DNA of 64,000 nt from Cotesia glomerata (taxonomy: Eukaryota; Arthropoda; Insecta; Hymenoptera; Braconidae). Shown here piece after piece: positions 45,748 to 56,322 of the stretch. Position numbers and translations under genes: made by a program. Every line of letters starts with the position of its first letter. Positions within the stretch are counted from its first letter, which is position 1. The stretch is taken from contig NC_058165.1 in assembly GCF_020080835.1 (NCBI RefSeq), forward strand, positions 15,369,915 through 15,433,914, written 5' to 3'. The notes beneath the pieces are model-generated. The model was not told the DNA's origin. It saw nothing but the letters and a program-made list of their open reading frames with translations, and searched no databases.

Positions 45748-46330
45748 TTCTATCTTCCTCAAGAACGAATTTGTGCATCGCGGTCCACGTAAGGACAAAA
45801 AGAGCCCGTACCCCTATGAAGCAAAAGGACGACAGAGAAAGCCCAAGTACGATAACAAACCGCCAAAAATAATGATAGGAGACTCCAAATTCAAATCAAG
45901 CGTTAGATACTTAGGGGTACACTTCGACGAGGGCCTCAAAGTGAAAAATCATATTAAAACAAGGCGCGCGAAACTAAGTCGGGTATTCGGACGCATGCAG
46001 CGTATTGCGCGGGCGGAATGTAGATTGCGATACCCAGCTATGTCGAACGGTGCGCGCGATACAACCTCCGTATTGGCAAACAGGCTACCCTTGGAAACGT
46101 CACCGTGCAGCCAGATGCGGAGGATCACCTTGTAACCCTTAGAACTGAAACCATACGTCGGTGGTAAGAAAAATGGGATACATCAGAGAACGGCCGCGAA
46201 TGCCATGAGTACGAGCCTTAACGCGAGGTGCTCAAGGACATATGGCGTGGGAATGCGGAGTGGGCGAGCGTTGCGCGTGCGATTGCCACATCCCAAAGTA
46301 ACTTCAAGCTTTTAAAAGGTTTCAGTAAAG
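45748..46330 (+). pseudogene. Second R1-clade reverse transcriptase, copy b fragment
   Basis: The fragment starts at IFLKNEFVH, includes IMIGDSKFKSSVRYLGVHFD and AKLSRVFGRMQRIARAE, then jumps across a ~204 bp deletion to the part equivalent to 44605 and on towards the 3' UTR. The block 45775-45930 is missing in copy a, and copy a's 44401-44604 is missing here, so the two are complementary deletion products of one family. Confidence 0.75.
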
Positions 46331-46831
46331 TAGTAATGTGTTGAAAACTCCAAACCCAACTAGCTAACGAAAACGCGACTAGGGACGAGACTCAACAGAC
46401 GTCCACCTAGATAGAGTCGGAGCGCCTAGGCACAAGCGATATGTTCCACACAATTGTGAGGACAGTATAGAGCTTTGGATGACTGCCATAGAATAAGATA
46501 GGGAAAATGACCACAAACTACACAAGTGCCCGGGCACCCCACACAGGCAAACACTTACACGTAGAATCATATTTAACACACAACACATTACACAAACAAC
46601 ATGGTCTTCTAACGACTTTGCCTCTCCGTGGTTCCCGCTGGATACTGCTCATATTCTGTGGGTACATCTCGATGTGCCCACAGGGAATGAATTGCCAGAG
46701 GAGTCGATGAAAGTTGCACACACTTACAATCATACGCAACTCTTGCTGCTGTTCAATGAATGTGTATAAACACAAGAGAGTAGCGGTTTTTTCTTGTCCG
46801 CGATCTTGGCTGTGTTTTCGTTATGGTGAGG
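46331..46831. other. Probable 3' UTR of R1 copy b and unassigned sequence
   Basis: GC content stays higher than background. No protein motif is visible. Short open frames on both strands (46379-46775) overlap each other and are not supported. Confidence 0.4.
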
Positions 46832-47209
46832 TTAGGACAAACATACGTGCGTGTATAGCTCTTTTGAGCCCAGGAAACGACCTCTTCGGAGGTAGGCGAA
46901 AGCCTCGCCATATATTCTTCTGTCCATTGCTTTTTCCGTCTCAACTTCAGTTTGAATGCGTCGTCGTGATGACTGCCATTCCTCGTCCAGTTTCTTGAAT
47001 CTTCCAAGAGCATTGACTACACCGATTGTCTTGGTCTTTATCTCTTTGTGGTTATTGACCTTAGTTTGGACAAACTCTTGCAGCTCTATAGTCAGCTTTT
47101 CAAGGTGCTCGAGCGCTTGCGTTCTCTTCATTTGAGCTCTTGCTTCAATCGCTGCTTGTTGGGCATGAAGCCCGTTTTCACTCTTGTTTGTTTCCTGTAA
47201 ATGACTCAT
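46832..47209 (-). CDS. Coiled-coil open frame, possibly an R1-type ORF1 N-terminus
   Basis: A 125-codon minus frame encodes a Glu/Lys/Gln-rich helix (MSHLQETNKSENGLHAQQAA, TIELQEFVQTKVNNHKEIKT, FKKLDEEWQSSRRRIQTEVE). Spaced hydrophobic residues suggest a coiled coil. Retrotransposon ORF1 proteins often begin with such a region, and the setting is retroelement debris, but no zinc knuckle follows before the stop. It could equally belong to another element. Confidence 0.4.
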   Translation of the reverse strand: MSHLQETNKSENGLHAQQAAIEARAQMKRTQALEHLEKLTIELQEFVQTKVNNHKEIKTKTIGVVNALGRFKKLDEEWQSSRRRIQTEVETEKAMDRRIYGEAFAYLRRGRFLGSKELYTHVCLS

Positions 47210-47920
47210 ACTTTTTGATTTACCAGCGCATCGTACGAAGTCGAGTGGGTTGCCATAACTAGGAACGGGTGTACCCTCGGAGATAGTACTCCTACCCCAG
47301 TTCCCTGAGGCCTAGCTGACACTTAGCCAGTCCTGGAATACACGGACGGACTAGAATCGCTCGGGGTGGTGAAGATTCCGATCTCTAACACTCACTGCGT
47401 ATTTCTTGATCAAGGCCCGAAGTGGCTGGCTCCTGATCCGCTACTGCAACTTACACCTCGGCAGAGCAAGCTCACATCAGCCGTAGCCCGCATCGTCGAA
47501 AATAATCTACACGGGTTCCAGACAGTCCCAGTGAGTTACAGCAGGGAACGATCATCTTGCTAGGTCAGTTAGTGTGACCAACCTATTGAAGGGGGGAGTT
47601 TTGTCCACGGGAGCGTATTTTATTTGGCTCCTACCCTCTGTACCTTGTAACAGGGCACTTTGCCCTTGATCGATAAAATCGATTGCGTGCGGTAATGATT
47701 CGACGCAGCACTGGCGTCTCGGTCTTCGGGACCCGACTAGACCCCAATAGCATTAAGGGAGGGGATAAGCAGAGGTTACTTGGCTGATCGCTCAACGTGG
47801 AGCGAGCAGAAGTAGTGAAGTGTTTGATCAAGTGACATCACTACCACAACAGCAGGAAGGAAGTCAAGTCGAGAGTTTTCTTCAGATTAAGACTACGAAG
47901 GTATTCTAAAATTTTGTCTC
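47210..47920. other. Unclassified GC-richer block
   Basis: Balanced composition unlike its flanks. The frames at 47366-47563 (plus) and 47631-47831 (minus) encode nothing I recognise. It may be a 5' UTR or internal part of a retroelement together with 46832-47209. Confidence 0.35.
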
Positions 47921-49790
47921 TCTATTGAGCCTAGGGGTTTACACCCGGCTCAATTTACCGATCTACTTCTCATTTTTAATTAAATTTTGGTAATTCAATT
48001 TGTTTAATAATATTTTGTAAAATTATCTTAATCAATTTTATTTGCTAGCTTGTGAACAATTCCTCCTGGGGATTTTACACCCGAGGAATGTTCTAGACCT
48101 CCTGGGTTTAGGTCGTGAGTATCTAAATTGTTAATTCAGCTGGTTAAATTATTAACATCTTAAGATTGGCTAAATTAAATTCATCTTTTGATTAATCAAA
48201 TTTAATTAATTTCTGAACATCGAGAATTATTCCAATCAGCAACTCACGACTGGTCAAGCTTCGGTACCCGAGGTCGAGCTTAGTACGCTGTAACGAACAA
48301 CGGAGTCCATTTTGAGCGCGCAAATTCCTTGAGAATTTTGTGACGCAGTAAATTTACAATATTAACAACTGGACTATTATTATAATTATAACAATTGAAT
48401 TATCATTTATTAATATTATTTGTTACAAAAAAAAGTATTATTTATTTAATATAATTTATTGAGAATCGGCTACTGAGTTTCGACGCAATTGAGATCGAAT
48501 TAACCGTGGATAATTTTTCGTGAATTTATTTTATATTGAGACAAATTGTTTTGTCAATTATTTATAAATCGAAAAATTCCACGTGGTTATTTATATATTG
48601 AACTATGGAAGACTAAAATTATTATTGGAAAATTAAGTATTGAGAAAATTGCGACGAAATTAGAAATTGAAATAACCGCGGATGATTTTTGGAATTTATT
48701 TTTACATCGATATAAAATTGTTGTTAATTAATTATCCAGTCGACAATAACAATAATAATAATTGTCTAGTCGGAAATTTCACGCGGTTGAATCTTATATT
48801 GAAATTGAATCCTGTGAAAATTATAATAAGTAAAATTTAATACCATTATTCCGGTAGAAATTGTTATAAAACTATTTATTGTGTGGATTACGTCCGAGAA
48901 ATTTAGTTAATTTTATAGAGAATATTCTGAGGATTATACAATGTACTGAGTATTAAACTCGTGGTAATTTTGAAATAAGTTTAGGCGTCGATTTTTAAGT
49001 CGGAAATTTTAAGTAGTAATTATTAATTGTGAAAATTGTTTACGATTTTAATCTCGAGCTAATGACTGAAGGAATTTTAGTGATAAAATCAACGTTGTAA
49101 ATTTTTGGACTTAATTTTGTAAAATTTTAATTAGTCAAAAGTAAAGTAGAGTCGGTGTGTGTGGAGAAGAGTGGGTTGTGAGTGGGTGAGTGCTACCAGC
49201 ATTCCTTCCCATACGATTAGTCTCTTTGCGAGGTGTTTCGCTGGCGTAGAAGCCGTTGTATAGACGCCAAGTGGGGTACAGCGGTAGTAAGGTAGAAACC
49301 ACAGTATAGTCGCTCCATAAGAGGGTACTGTGGGATTAAGTAAATTTTTTTGTAAGCTCGCGGGAGGACATCGGTCTACGTTTAGTCACTGGGTCGACTA
49401 CTTTCGTGAGCCGAATTAGAAGCCGTTGTATAGACGCCAAGTGGGGTACAGCGGTAGTAAGGTAGAAACCACAGTATAGTCGCTCCATAAGAGGGTACTG
49501 TGGGATTAAGCAATTTTTTGTAAGCTCACGGGAGGACATCGGTCTACGTTTAGTCACTGGGTCGACTACTTTCGTGAGCCGAGTTAACGAGCCTTTGCAT
49601 ACGATTAGTCTCTTTGCGGGGTGACAAAGCGGTAGCGTGGAGTTGAGGAGAGTAGTAATAAGTTTAGTTATAAGTGAGTTAGTTGTAAGTGAGTAGGAGT
49701 AAGTGCAAGTGCACAGTTGTTAATTTTGTTGTTGAATAAAAACCGGTTAATTTGTTAAATAAAAATTTATTCATTTTCAGAACAACCTTC
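47921..49790. mobile_element. LTR-like AT-rich block with hairpins
   Basis: A run of hairpins near the left side (ATTGAGCC / GGCTCAAT at about 47926-47954, ATTCCTC / GAGGAAT at 48059-48089, GACCT / AGGTC near 48097). Long AT-rich non-coding sequence follows, with a tandem duplication at 49248-49587, AATAAA signals at 49735-49762 and CATTTTCAG at its right end. It resembles regulatory or LTR DNA of a retroelement. No matching second LTR was found. Confidence 0.35.
49248..49587. repeat. 170 bp tandem duplication
   Basis: Two adjacent units start AGAAGCCGTTGTATAGACGC at 49248 and 49418 and end near CTTTCGTGAGCCGA. The second differs by small deletions. The pair is bracketed by direct copies of ATACGATTAGTCTCTTTGCG at 49211 and 49600. 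Confidence 0.95.
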
Positions 49791-49991
49791 CTCCACTCTC
49801 TCTCCCTGTAGATTAATAGAATCAGCTCTGGTATCCGGTTCCAGAAACCGAGAAAATAATCCTGGTGGCGCCCTGGTAAATCTTAGAGTCAATTGTTGAA
49901 TATATTGTTGTTGTGAAATTTTACTAAGGGCCAAATGAGCGGGAATTAAACCACCCGTTACAACCTCATCAACTAAGAGACCTAGTGTCAT
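49767..49991 (-). CDS. Short open frame of unknown function
   Basis: 74 codons from ATG 49991, directly preceded by a stop, reading MTLGLLVDEVVTGGLIPAHL and ending EEGCSENE. The opposite strand shows GGTGGCGCCCTGG, reminiscent of primer-binding sites but in no position that can be verified. I do not recognise a family. Confidence 0.25.
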   Translation of the reverse strand: MTLGLLVDEVVTGGLIPAHLALSKISQQQYIQQLTLRFTRAPPGLFSRFLEPDTRADSINLQGERVEEGCSENE

Positions 49992-50060
49992 TCAAGGACA
50001 GCGAGCGTTCTCCCATCCGCTACGGAGAGACGTGCCTGGTAGCAGTTTTTCCTCTGCTGC

Positions 50061-50061
<1 letters not shown>

Positions 50062-50096
<35 letters not shown>

Positions 50097-50620
50097 ATAT
50101 ATGTATGTAAACCTCTCATAACTTTAAAAAAGCTTGACCGATTTGATCGCCATTCGAAGGGGTTTAACTAAACTTAGATGTTGGACCGAGTCGGACCGAT
50201 AGATTTTGAGAAATCTTGAAAAAACTGCGAAAAAAAAATTTTTCAAATGTGGTTTTTTTGAGTAACTTTCAAACGGCTTGACCGATCAATTCCAAAAACT
50301 AATCAGCTTTTAACATCAAAAAACCACGTCGATCGCCACCAATCAATCGGAAGAAATCGAAAAAAGAGTTTTTTCCGAATTGCACTGCAATTTCCAGTCT
50401 GATCAATTTGTGTTTGAAAATATATTGTAGAATTTGAAAAACTGCGGCAAATGCCGCCAACCACGTAAAAATCGGTACATTCATTCAAAAGTTATTGCGA
50501 TTTGAAAATTCAAAAAATAGTGTTTTATTAAACTTCTATCAGATTTTTGAGCTCGGAAAGCTCAAAACTAGACGAAAATTATATTTTTTACCAATATTCT
50601 TATTCATGTTATACTTATCA
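50062..50620 (-). repeat. RepA interspersed repeat, copy 5 (reversed), with (GT)15
   Basis: (GT)n at 50062-50091, then the reverse of the body (GATCGCCACC, AGCTTTTAACATCAAAAAAC) and one GAGCTCGGAAAGCTC hairpin. The head is missing. Confidence 0.8.
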
Positions 50621-50656
50621 GTTTTCTTATATTCTTGTTAAAAAATTTTTAGAGCG

Positions 50657-52427
50657 TGAGAATCTAGCATAGTTCAAAAAAGCTTTGAGGATTTCAATAA
50701 TTCATTCAATACAGATGAGCCTGCGACTCACAACGATTCAGCATCACTAACGTGCTTCATTTGCTAAAAAATACGCAAACGGCATCATGGTCGTGAAATT
50801 CACTTAGCTATCAACAGATTAAAAACCATAGAGAGCTTAAAAAAAGCGGCCACGGAACAAAATGATATAAAAATGTTGGACAAGCTTAGTTCTTTCTCTG
50901 ATTGTATAATTACTGAAAGAGCGGAAAAGCGGGGATCAGGTTTAGGTCTGGATATCTCAATTAAAACGCGTAAATAATTATCAAAATTAACACTATAAAT
51001 TTATTTACACTAAATACAAGTTATATTTAATATGTTAAATAGCGGATTGTTTAAATAAAAGCGGATTTATAATACACAGCGTAGTTAGCACAAGCGATAC
51101 CGGTTGAGACGTGGGTGAACACTCTGCCGGCACTGTAAAAGCAGTGAAATAAATGCACAAATAACACAATTTATCTGTAACAAATTAGAGCGAATTATTA
51201 GCGGTTAATTTAAGCAATTTAAATTATAAAAATAGCGAAATGCGGTTAATTAACAATAAGCGAAAGTAAAGCGGAATTAATGGCGACTTGTTGCAACGAA
51301 AGCATGAAAGCGAAAGATAATAACAATAGTTCGTCTTCTTCCTCGTTGAGTTGGGGAAGAAGGCTATTGCGCATGTCTAGTGGGAGCGATCAGCCAATAA
51401 AGTGGTCGATTCATGGCGTGATCGAGAGGCTGATTTTCTATTGGCGGTTCGATTTTTGCGGGAACTAGCGGTGGACAGGTGCGTCTCTTGAATTTGGGAG
51501 TCCCCCAGGAGCGATTTAATCGCTACTGGGCCTTGTTCACCGAACACTGATGATTCTAAAATTCCTTACTATAAATGTTGCAAGGATCAATACTTACGAG
51601 ACATTTATAAGGATGAAAATAGCGAATTTCTAAGGAAAAAAAAGGTTTCTAATACTGCGTATACTATTCTTTGTGACTTGCTAGAAGAAAGAGTGGTCAA
51701 GAATAATGAATGCTTGTTTTTTGATTTCGTCAAAAAAGAATATCAAAAATTGCTAGAGCAGCAATACAGGTTATTGTCTGATTCCATCACTATTTCTTCA
51801 TTTTTCGTTCGTCACTTGAAGAGAAAATTAATGGAAACTTTTGACAATAAAATAAAAATTATTTACACCGAAAAGAGAAAGTTTCTTGCACCATTTTCCG
51901 CCACTCTTTTAACCTACGAGGATTTATTTAAAATAATGGCAGTAAAAGAAACCATTCTATCCGTTGCAACACAACTTCATAAAGAAATCCTTAACTCAAC
52001 CAGAAGAGAATTGTCTGGAAATTGTACGGCTGAAGATTTGATATTGAGAGAGTGCGATTACGTACCAGAGCTTCTTACCTGTTTTTTGGAATCATTCATT
52101 TGTGGTGATGTTTCTCATTTATCCCAAAAAGCACGTGAAAATAGGAAAAACAAAAAAAAACTTTTTATTTTTTCCATTAGGAAAGATCTGTTTTACGCAG
52201 CTTTCGGTCACAAAATCAAAACGTCAAAGCAAATTACCCTAGGTTTGGCATTGAAGAGCTTATGCAACAGTAAGAAAGTTGTTAACATACTTCCAAAATA
52301 TGGGCACTGTTTCTCTTACAAAACCGTAGAAGAGCTAGAGACTGGGCTGACACTTTCGTCGATAAATAGTGATCACGATGATTCTACGGATGATTCTACT
52401 AATGAAGATGATAAATTAATCAATTAA
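50657..52427 (+). pseudogene. Unrecognised two-part protein gene, interrupted by an insertion
   Basis: The first part (about 50660-50937) reads ESSIVQKSFEDFNNSFNTDE, then LTCFIC-stop-KIRKRHHG and DCIITERAEK. The frame resumes at 51547 (DSKIPYYKCCKDQYLRDIYK) and stays open to the TAA at 52425-52427 (IN at the end). The ATG at 51678 is therefore internal. The N-terminus with CxxC and YYKCC spacing suggests a zinc-binding region. The rest is a helical Lys/Glu-rich body of ~250 residues with an Asp/Ser-rich tail (HDDSTDDSTNEDD). It has one in-frame TAA (near 50766) and the insertion. It may be an orphan or transposon-borne gene. I cannot name a family. Confidence 0.55.
50938..51546. mobile_element. 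~610 bp insertion inside the unrecognised gene
   Basis: The sequence between the two open parts differs in word usage (many GCGG and AAGCG phrases). It contains a 62-codon frame (51280-51468) without known product and interrupts the protein frame between TERAEK and DSKIPYY. The exact ends and any target-site duplication could not be fixed. Confidence 0.5.
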
Positions 52428-52574
52428 TTGAAAAAAATTAAATTTTTTTGAGCATTTTTTTTTAACTTATATTCTTATAAATACAAGTATTCTACTTAAA
52501 AAATATACACTTTTTTATTTGTATAGTATTCCCTGAGCTTTTCAATTAATTAAGTTCAATGATTTAAAAAAAAA

Positions 52575-52738
52575 AAAATTGTAACTTCCCGCTAAGAAAA
52601 TCGAAGATTTTCGAAAAATAACTAAAAGTTATTGTTTTCACCCCGTTTCACAAAAATCGAGGTTTCAACAGATCTCGACGTTTTAAAGCCCTAAGAAGCT
52701 TCCCTGACTATTTTTACGATGATGTCCATACGTCTGTA

Positions 52739-52742
<4 letters not shown>
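52575..52742 (+). repeat. RepA tail fragment
   Basis: AACTTCCCGCTAAGAAAATC through GAAGCTTCCCTGACTA to CGTCTGTATGTATG, that is, the tail in the orientation seen at 950-1106, leading directly into (TG)n. Confidence 0.8.

Positions 52743-52770
<28 letters not shown>
52743..52770. repeat. (TG)n microsatellite at the 3' end of R1 copy 3
   Basis: About 14 TG units, then an 18-base T run that is the poly(A) tail of the minus-strand element. Confidence 0.95.
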
Positions 52771-52787
<17 letters not shown>

Positions 52788-53023
52788 TAAGGGGGGAATC
52801 CTTTTTACGGATTCTAGGCATAGCCGTTTGGCCTGGATATGTGGCGACTCGACGCAGTGTTATACTAAAACTCGACGCTAGCGCTCCTACCCACTAAACC
52901 CTAAACCCCTTTTCCTCTTTCCCCTAATCCCTCATGGAAACCGCCGTCAGGCATTACTTCGTGAGGGGAGGATCTAGCTACTGCTCTTTCTTCTAGTGGC
53001 TAAGGTGTTATTCTTTCCTCCTT

Positions 53024-53326
53024 CTAATTGGCGTCATTCGCTCTTCTTCTTTCTATGGACCGCAGGTCTGAGAGGACTTCCGTGACAAACGTGTTTGTGG
53101 CGTTCCAGGCAGCCTCTGATGACAGCATTGCTTCTACTATTGTCTCTGGTTGGATTTTCCTCTTCAGGATATTCTCCAGCTCATCTTGCTGTTGATAAAA
53201 ACATGGGCACTCAAAGAAGACGTGCTCTGCATCTTCATTGACTCCTGGGCAGGACGGGCACTCTGGGGAATTATCATGCTTAAAGCGGTGGAGATACGCC
53301 CGGAAACAGCCGTGTCCTGATAACAT
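53024..53326 (-). CDS. R1-clade ORF2 C-terminal zinc-knuckle region (copy 3)
   Basis: 100 residues with CPSCPGVNEDAEHVFFECPC and an ending like those of copies 1 and 2. Upstream the frame is broken around 53330 and 53436, so it is a remnant. It is less well preserved than 1398-1928. Confidence 0.8.
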   Translation of the reverse strand: MLSGHGCFRAYLHRFKHDNSPECPSCPGVNEDAEHVFFECPCFYQQQDELENILKRKIQPETIVEAMLSSEAAWNATNTFVTEVLSDLRSIERRRANDAN

Positions 53327-53436
53327 CTACGTAATTAATAGTTGACCTCACCGTGACTCCGGTTTAGCCAAACGTTGATCCTTGATATGAGACGATGCGT
53401 CCACCTACCCTTCATTGTGGCATCCCACTGTAGTTG

Positions 53437-54708
53437 CTATCGACTTATGCTCTTCTGCCGTTCTTCTGTTCTAAGCTCCTCAGCGCTTAGTGTGGTTGAC
53501 TTCTTTCGTTGGTAAAGGATCCGTCTTTCCTCAGCTAAGACTCTGAGAGGCAAAGTTCCGGAAATGACACACACTGCTTCTATAGATATTGTGCGGAAGG
53601 CGCTTGCTACTCTTAAGGCACTCAGACGGTAGACTGGTCCAGCCTTTCTCCATGATTCTTGCTTCTCTAGTGCGTCTGCCCAGATAGATATTCCGTAAGT
53701 GAGCATTGATGTGACTACAGATGATAGCAGTAGTCTTCTGCTCTGCTTTGGGCCTCCGACGTTTGGCATCAGTCGTGCTAAGCTAGCTACCACTGCTGAT
53801 GCTTTTGCACTCACGTGTTCGACTTGCTGCTTAAAGTTGAGTCGGGCATCAAGCATCACTCCCAGATATCGGATATATGGTTGTGATGTGATTTCTTGTT
53901 CTCCGACTTTCAGCTTTATGGTCTCTATCACTTTTCTGCTGGTAATAAGCACAGCCTCAGTCTTCTGTTTAGCCAGTTGTAGATTCATTGAGTCCATCCA
54001 CCGGTTAACTTTCTCAAAGGTGATACCGAACATGTGGTTTATCTCATCTAGGTGTTCAGCAACGATTACGACAGCTACATCATCTGCATATGCAACAAGC
54101 TTGACAATCCTTGGAAGAGTCAGTCTCAGCAGGCCATCATACATGACATTCCACAGAAGTGGACCCAGAACGGAACCCTGGGGTACACCTCCGGTAATGT
54201 CATACTCTTTTAGACCATTCTTCGTGTTGTATCTCAGGATTCTGTCCGTGAAGTAGCTAGCCACTATCCTACATAGGTATCCTGGTACGTTTTTCTCTTC
54301 CAGGGCTTGCATAATGCAGTCCCAGTTGGCGGAGTTGAAGGCATTTTTGATGTCCAAAGTGGCCACCAGGCAGTACTTCTTCGCTCCACCCTTCTATCTG
54401 ATCCCTTCGATTGCCTCCTTGGCCGTTGCAACAACCAGATTGATTGCGTCCAGGGATGATCGTCCTTTCCGAAAACCATACTGGTTATCTGCCAGGAGTG
54501 GATAGACAACTGCTTCTATTCTTTGGTGGATTATACGCTCAAATATCTTAACTGCCGTGTCTAACATACAAAGAGGTCGATAAGATGACGATTCTTCGGG
54601 TGGCTTTTTCCCTTTTGGAAGTAGTACTAGTCGTTGCTGCTTCCACTTCCGAGGGAAAATCCCTTTCTTGAGGCAAGTGTCGTAGACGTCCAGGAACAAT
54701 GATGGCAC
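53437..54708 (-). pseudogene. R1-clade reverse transcriptase domain (copy 3)
   Basis: Motifs in order: SSYRPLCMLDTAVKIFERII, DNQYGFRKGRSSLDAI, VATLDIKNAFNSANWDCIMQ (catalytic Asp of motif A), GGVPQGSVLGPLLWNVMYDG, LVAYADDVAVVIV (catalytic YADD), LAKQKTEAVLI and YIRYLGVMLDARLNFKQQVE. One in-frame TAG near 54391 separates the first two segments and another stop lies at 53434-53436. Otherwise the frame is continuous for ~420 codons, which suggests fairly recent insertion. Confidence 0.88.
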
Positions 54709-54729
54709 TGCTTTTATAGTAGTTGTTTT

Positions 54730-56319
54730 TTAAGCAATATTGGGGAACCCGTCCAATCCCGGCACTTTATTGTTCCCTACATGATTACAAGCCTCCATCA
54801 GTTCTTCCTCCGTGACAGATGGAATGTCATCCATTTCATTCTGCGCTCGTAGGTAGTTAAACTCGCTTTGTTCGGGGAACAACGCGTTTACAATCTTCTG
54901 TAGGAGTTGAGGACACGTGAGTGATGGCATTAGCTGGTTTTGAAGATGGGTCATGACCACCTTATACGGCCTACCCCACAGATCTCTGTTCACCCCGTTG
55001 ATGAGCTCCTTCCAGCATTTTCTTTTGCTATCTTTGATGGCTTTGTTCAGGGATCGACGGGCTTTTTTGTACTCTGCGACCAGCTCCGCAGAGTTAGGTC
55101 GTCGGTAGCCACGCTGAGATATTCTTCTCTTCTGATGACACTCTTTACGAAGGGCGCTGATGTGGTCGTTCCACCAGTGAACGGAACGTCTTGTGTTCAT
55201 GCCACGTCTACGAGACATACTGGCGTCACAAGCCTGGGTCACTTTTTTCATCAGGTCCTTGGTATTCTCTTCTGCGCAGCCCGCGATAATCTGGTCACTA
55301 TTGAGAGCTACTAACAATGCACTTGGGTCAAGAGTTTTTACCTTCCGACCAATGGTGTTAAGTTGCTTTTTAGGTCTTCTCGGGCTCTGGACGTTTGATA
55401 TTTCCCAGAAAATCGCGTTGTGGTCGCTGGCTGTGTAGATATCCATCACCTTCCAGTTGATATTACCTCTGGTGAGGCTGCTACTGACGAAAGTGAGATC
55501 TAAAATAGAACTTGCGTCTCCTTTGGTGTAGGTTGGTGTATCACCACTGTTGAGCAGTACTACATCTAATGTAGAAAAGGCTTCTAGTAGTTCCTTTCCT
55601 CGCGCGTTTGTATGCTTGCTGCCCCAGTCTACTACCCAGGCGTTGAAGTCCCCGGCTATTGCCACTGGGTGGTAATGCTTCGCGTCCTCGGTAAGTCGAT
55701 CCAGAAATGCAGTGAATTCGACAGTAGAGAGGCTAGGTGGTGCGTAACAGCTATAGAAGTGGATGCCCTCTACTGATACTGCTACAAAGCCGGCAGTGCT
55801 GTTGTCGACTGCATTTTGGAAAGGGAGCTTGCCACATGACCAGATGACAGCTTTGGATGTGCTGTCAGATTCCCAGGGTGGGGTACTCAGGTGTTTAATT
55901 GGCTCTGCTATCAGTACCAAGTCAAGCTCTAGTTCTCGCACGGATTGCATGAGCAGGTCATGCGCTGCCTCACAATGGTTGAGATTAAGATTGTCGGCAT
56001 GGTGGGCAACATTCTCTGCACTTTCAATCTCAGCACATAATGCACATTTGGCTGGATTTTTACAATCAGCAATCTTGTGCCCTTCTTGTCCATACCTGAT
56101 GCAAAGCTTCGACCGGTTGACCTTGCTTCTGCACTGGGATCCATGATGTTCGAAATGCCAGCATTTAAAGCATTGAATAGGTCTCTTCGTTGCCCTTATT
56201 CGGCAATTAACCCAACCAATCCGGATTTTGCTACTTCCATCCAGTAGTTTGTGTGCTGTTGCTGCTGGTAGAATTACTGTGGCAATTTGAGTTCCTCTAT
56301 AGGCCTTACGGATCTTGAT
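54730..56319 (-). CDS. R1-clade ORF1 zinc knuckles fused in frame to the APE endonuclease
   Basis: One uninterrupted frame of ~530 codons starts just after a stop at 56320-56322. It first reads ORF1-type sequence with CFKCWHFEHHGSQC, a degenerate CIRYGQEGHKIADC (Tyr for Cys) and CALC. It then passes into LNHCEAAHDLLMQSVRELEL and the endonuclease: AIAGDFNAWVVDWGSKHTNA, SSILDLTFVSSSL and YTASDHNAIFWEI (the GDFN, DLT and SDHNAI motifs). It ends with a premature TAA after PGLDGFPNIA. R1 elements normally have ORF1 and ORF2 as separate, often overlapping frames, so the single frame probably reflects a deletion. The ATG at 55950 is internal. Confidence 0.82.
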   Translation of the reverse strand: MKIRKAYRGTQIATVILPAATAHKLLDGSSKIRIGWVNCRIRATKRPIQCFKCWHFEHHGSQCRSKVNRSKLCIRYGQEGHKIADCKNPAKCALCAEIESAENVAHHADNLNLNHCEAAHDLLMQSVRELELDLVLIAEPIKHLSTPPWESDSTSKAVIWSCGKLPFQNAVDNSTAGFVAVSVEGIHFYSCYAPPSLSTVEFTAFLDRLTEDAKHYHPVAIAGDFNAWVVDWGSKHTNARGKELLEAFSTLDVVLLNSGDTPTYTKGDASSILDLTFVSSSLTRGNINWKVMDIYTASDHNAIFWEISNVQSPRRPKKQLNTIGRKVKTLDPSALLVALNSDQIIAGCAEENTKDLMKKVTQACDASMSRRRGMNTRRSVHWWNDHISALRKECHQKRRISQRGYRRPNSAELVAEYKKARRSLNKAIKDSKRKCWKELINGVNRDLWGRPYKVVMTHLQNQLMPSLTCPQLLQKIVNALFPEQSEFNYLRAQNEMDDIPSVTEEELMEACNHVGNNKVPGLDGFPNIA

Positions 56320-56322
56320 TTA

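Larger units (their letters stand above)
52771..56322 (-). mobile_element. R1-clade non-LTR retrotransposon, longest copy (copy 3)
   Basis: Read on the minus strand: the CCHC part of ORF1, an APE-type endonuclease, reverse transcriptase, C-terminal CCHC, a 3' UTR and a poly(A) tail against (TG)n. The 5' end is cut near 56322, where non-retroelement DNA begins without (AC)n. R1-clade elements integrate by target-primed reverse transcription, and several are site- or microsatellite-specific (family knowledge). The coding part has stops at about 54730, 54391 and 53437 and damage near 53330, so it is inactive. The GC content is clearly above background. Confidence 0.92.

Noticed and set aside
53699..54256. 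185-codon plus-strand open frame
   Set aside because: Antisense shadow of the R1 reverse transcriptase, which shows all expected motifs on the minus strand.
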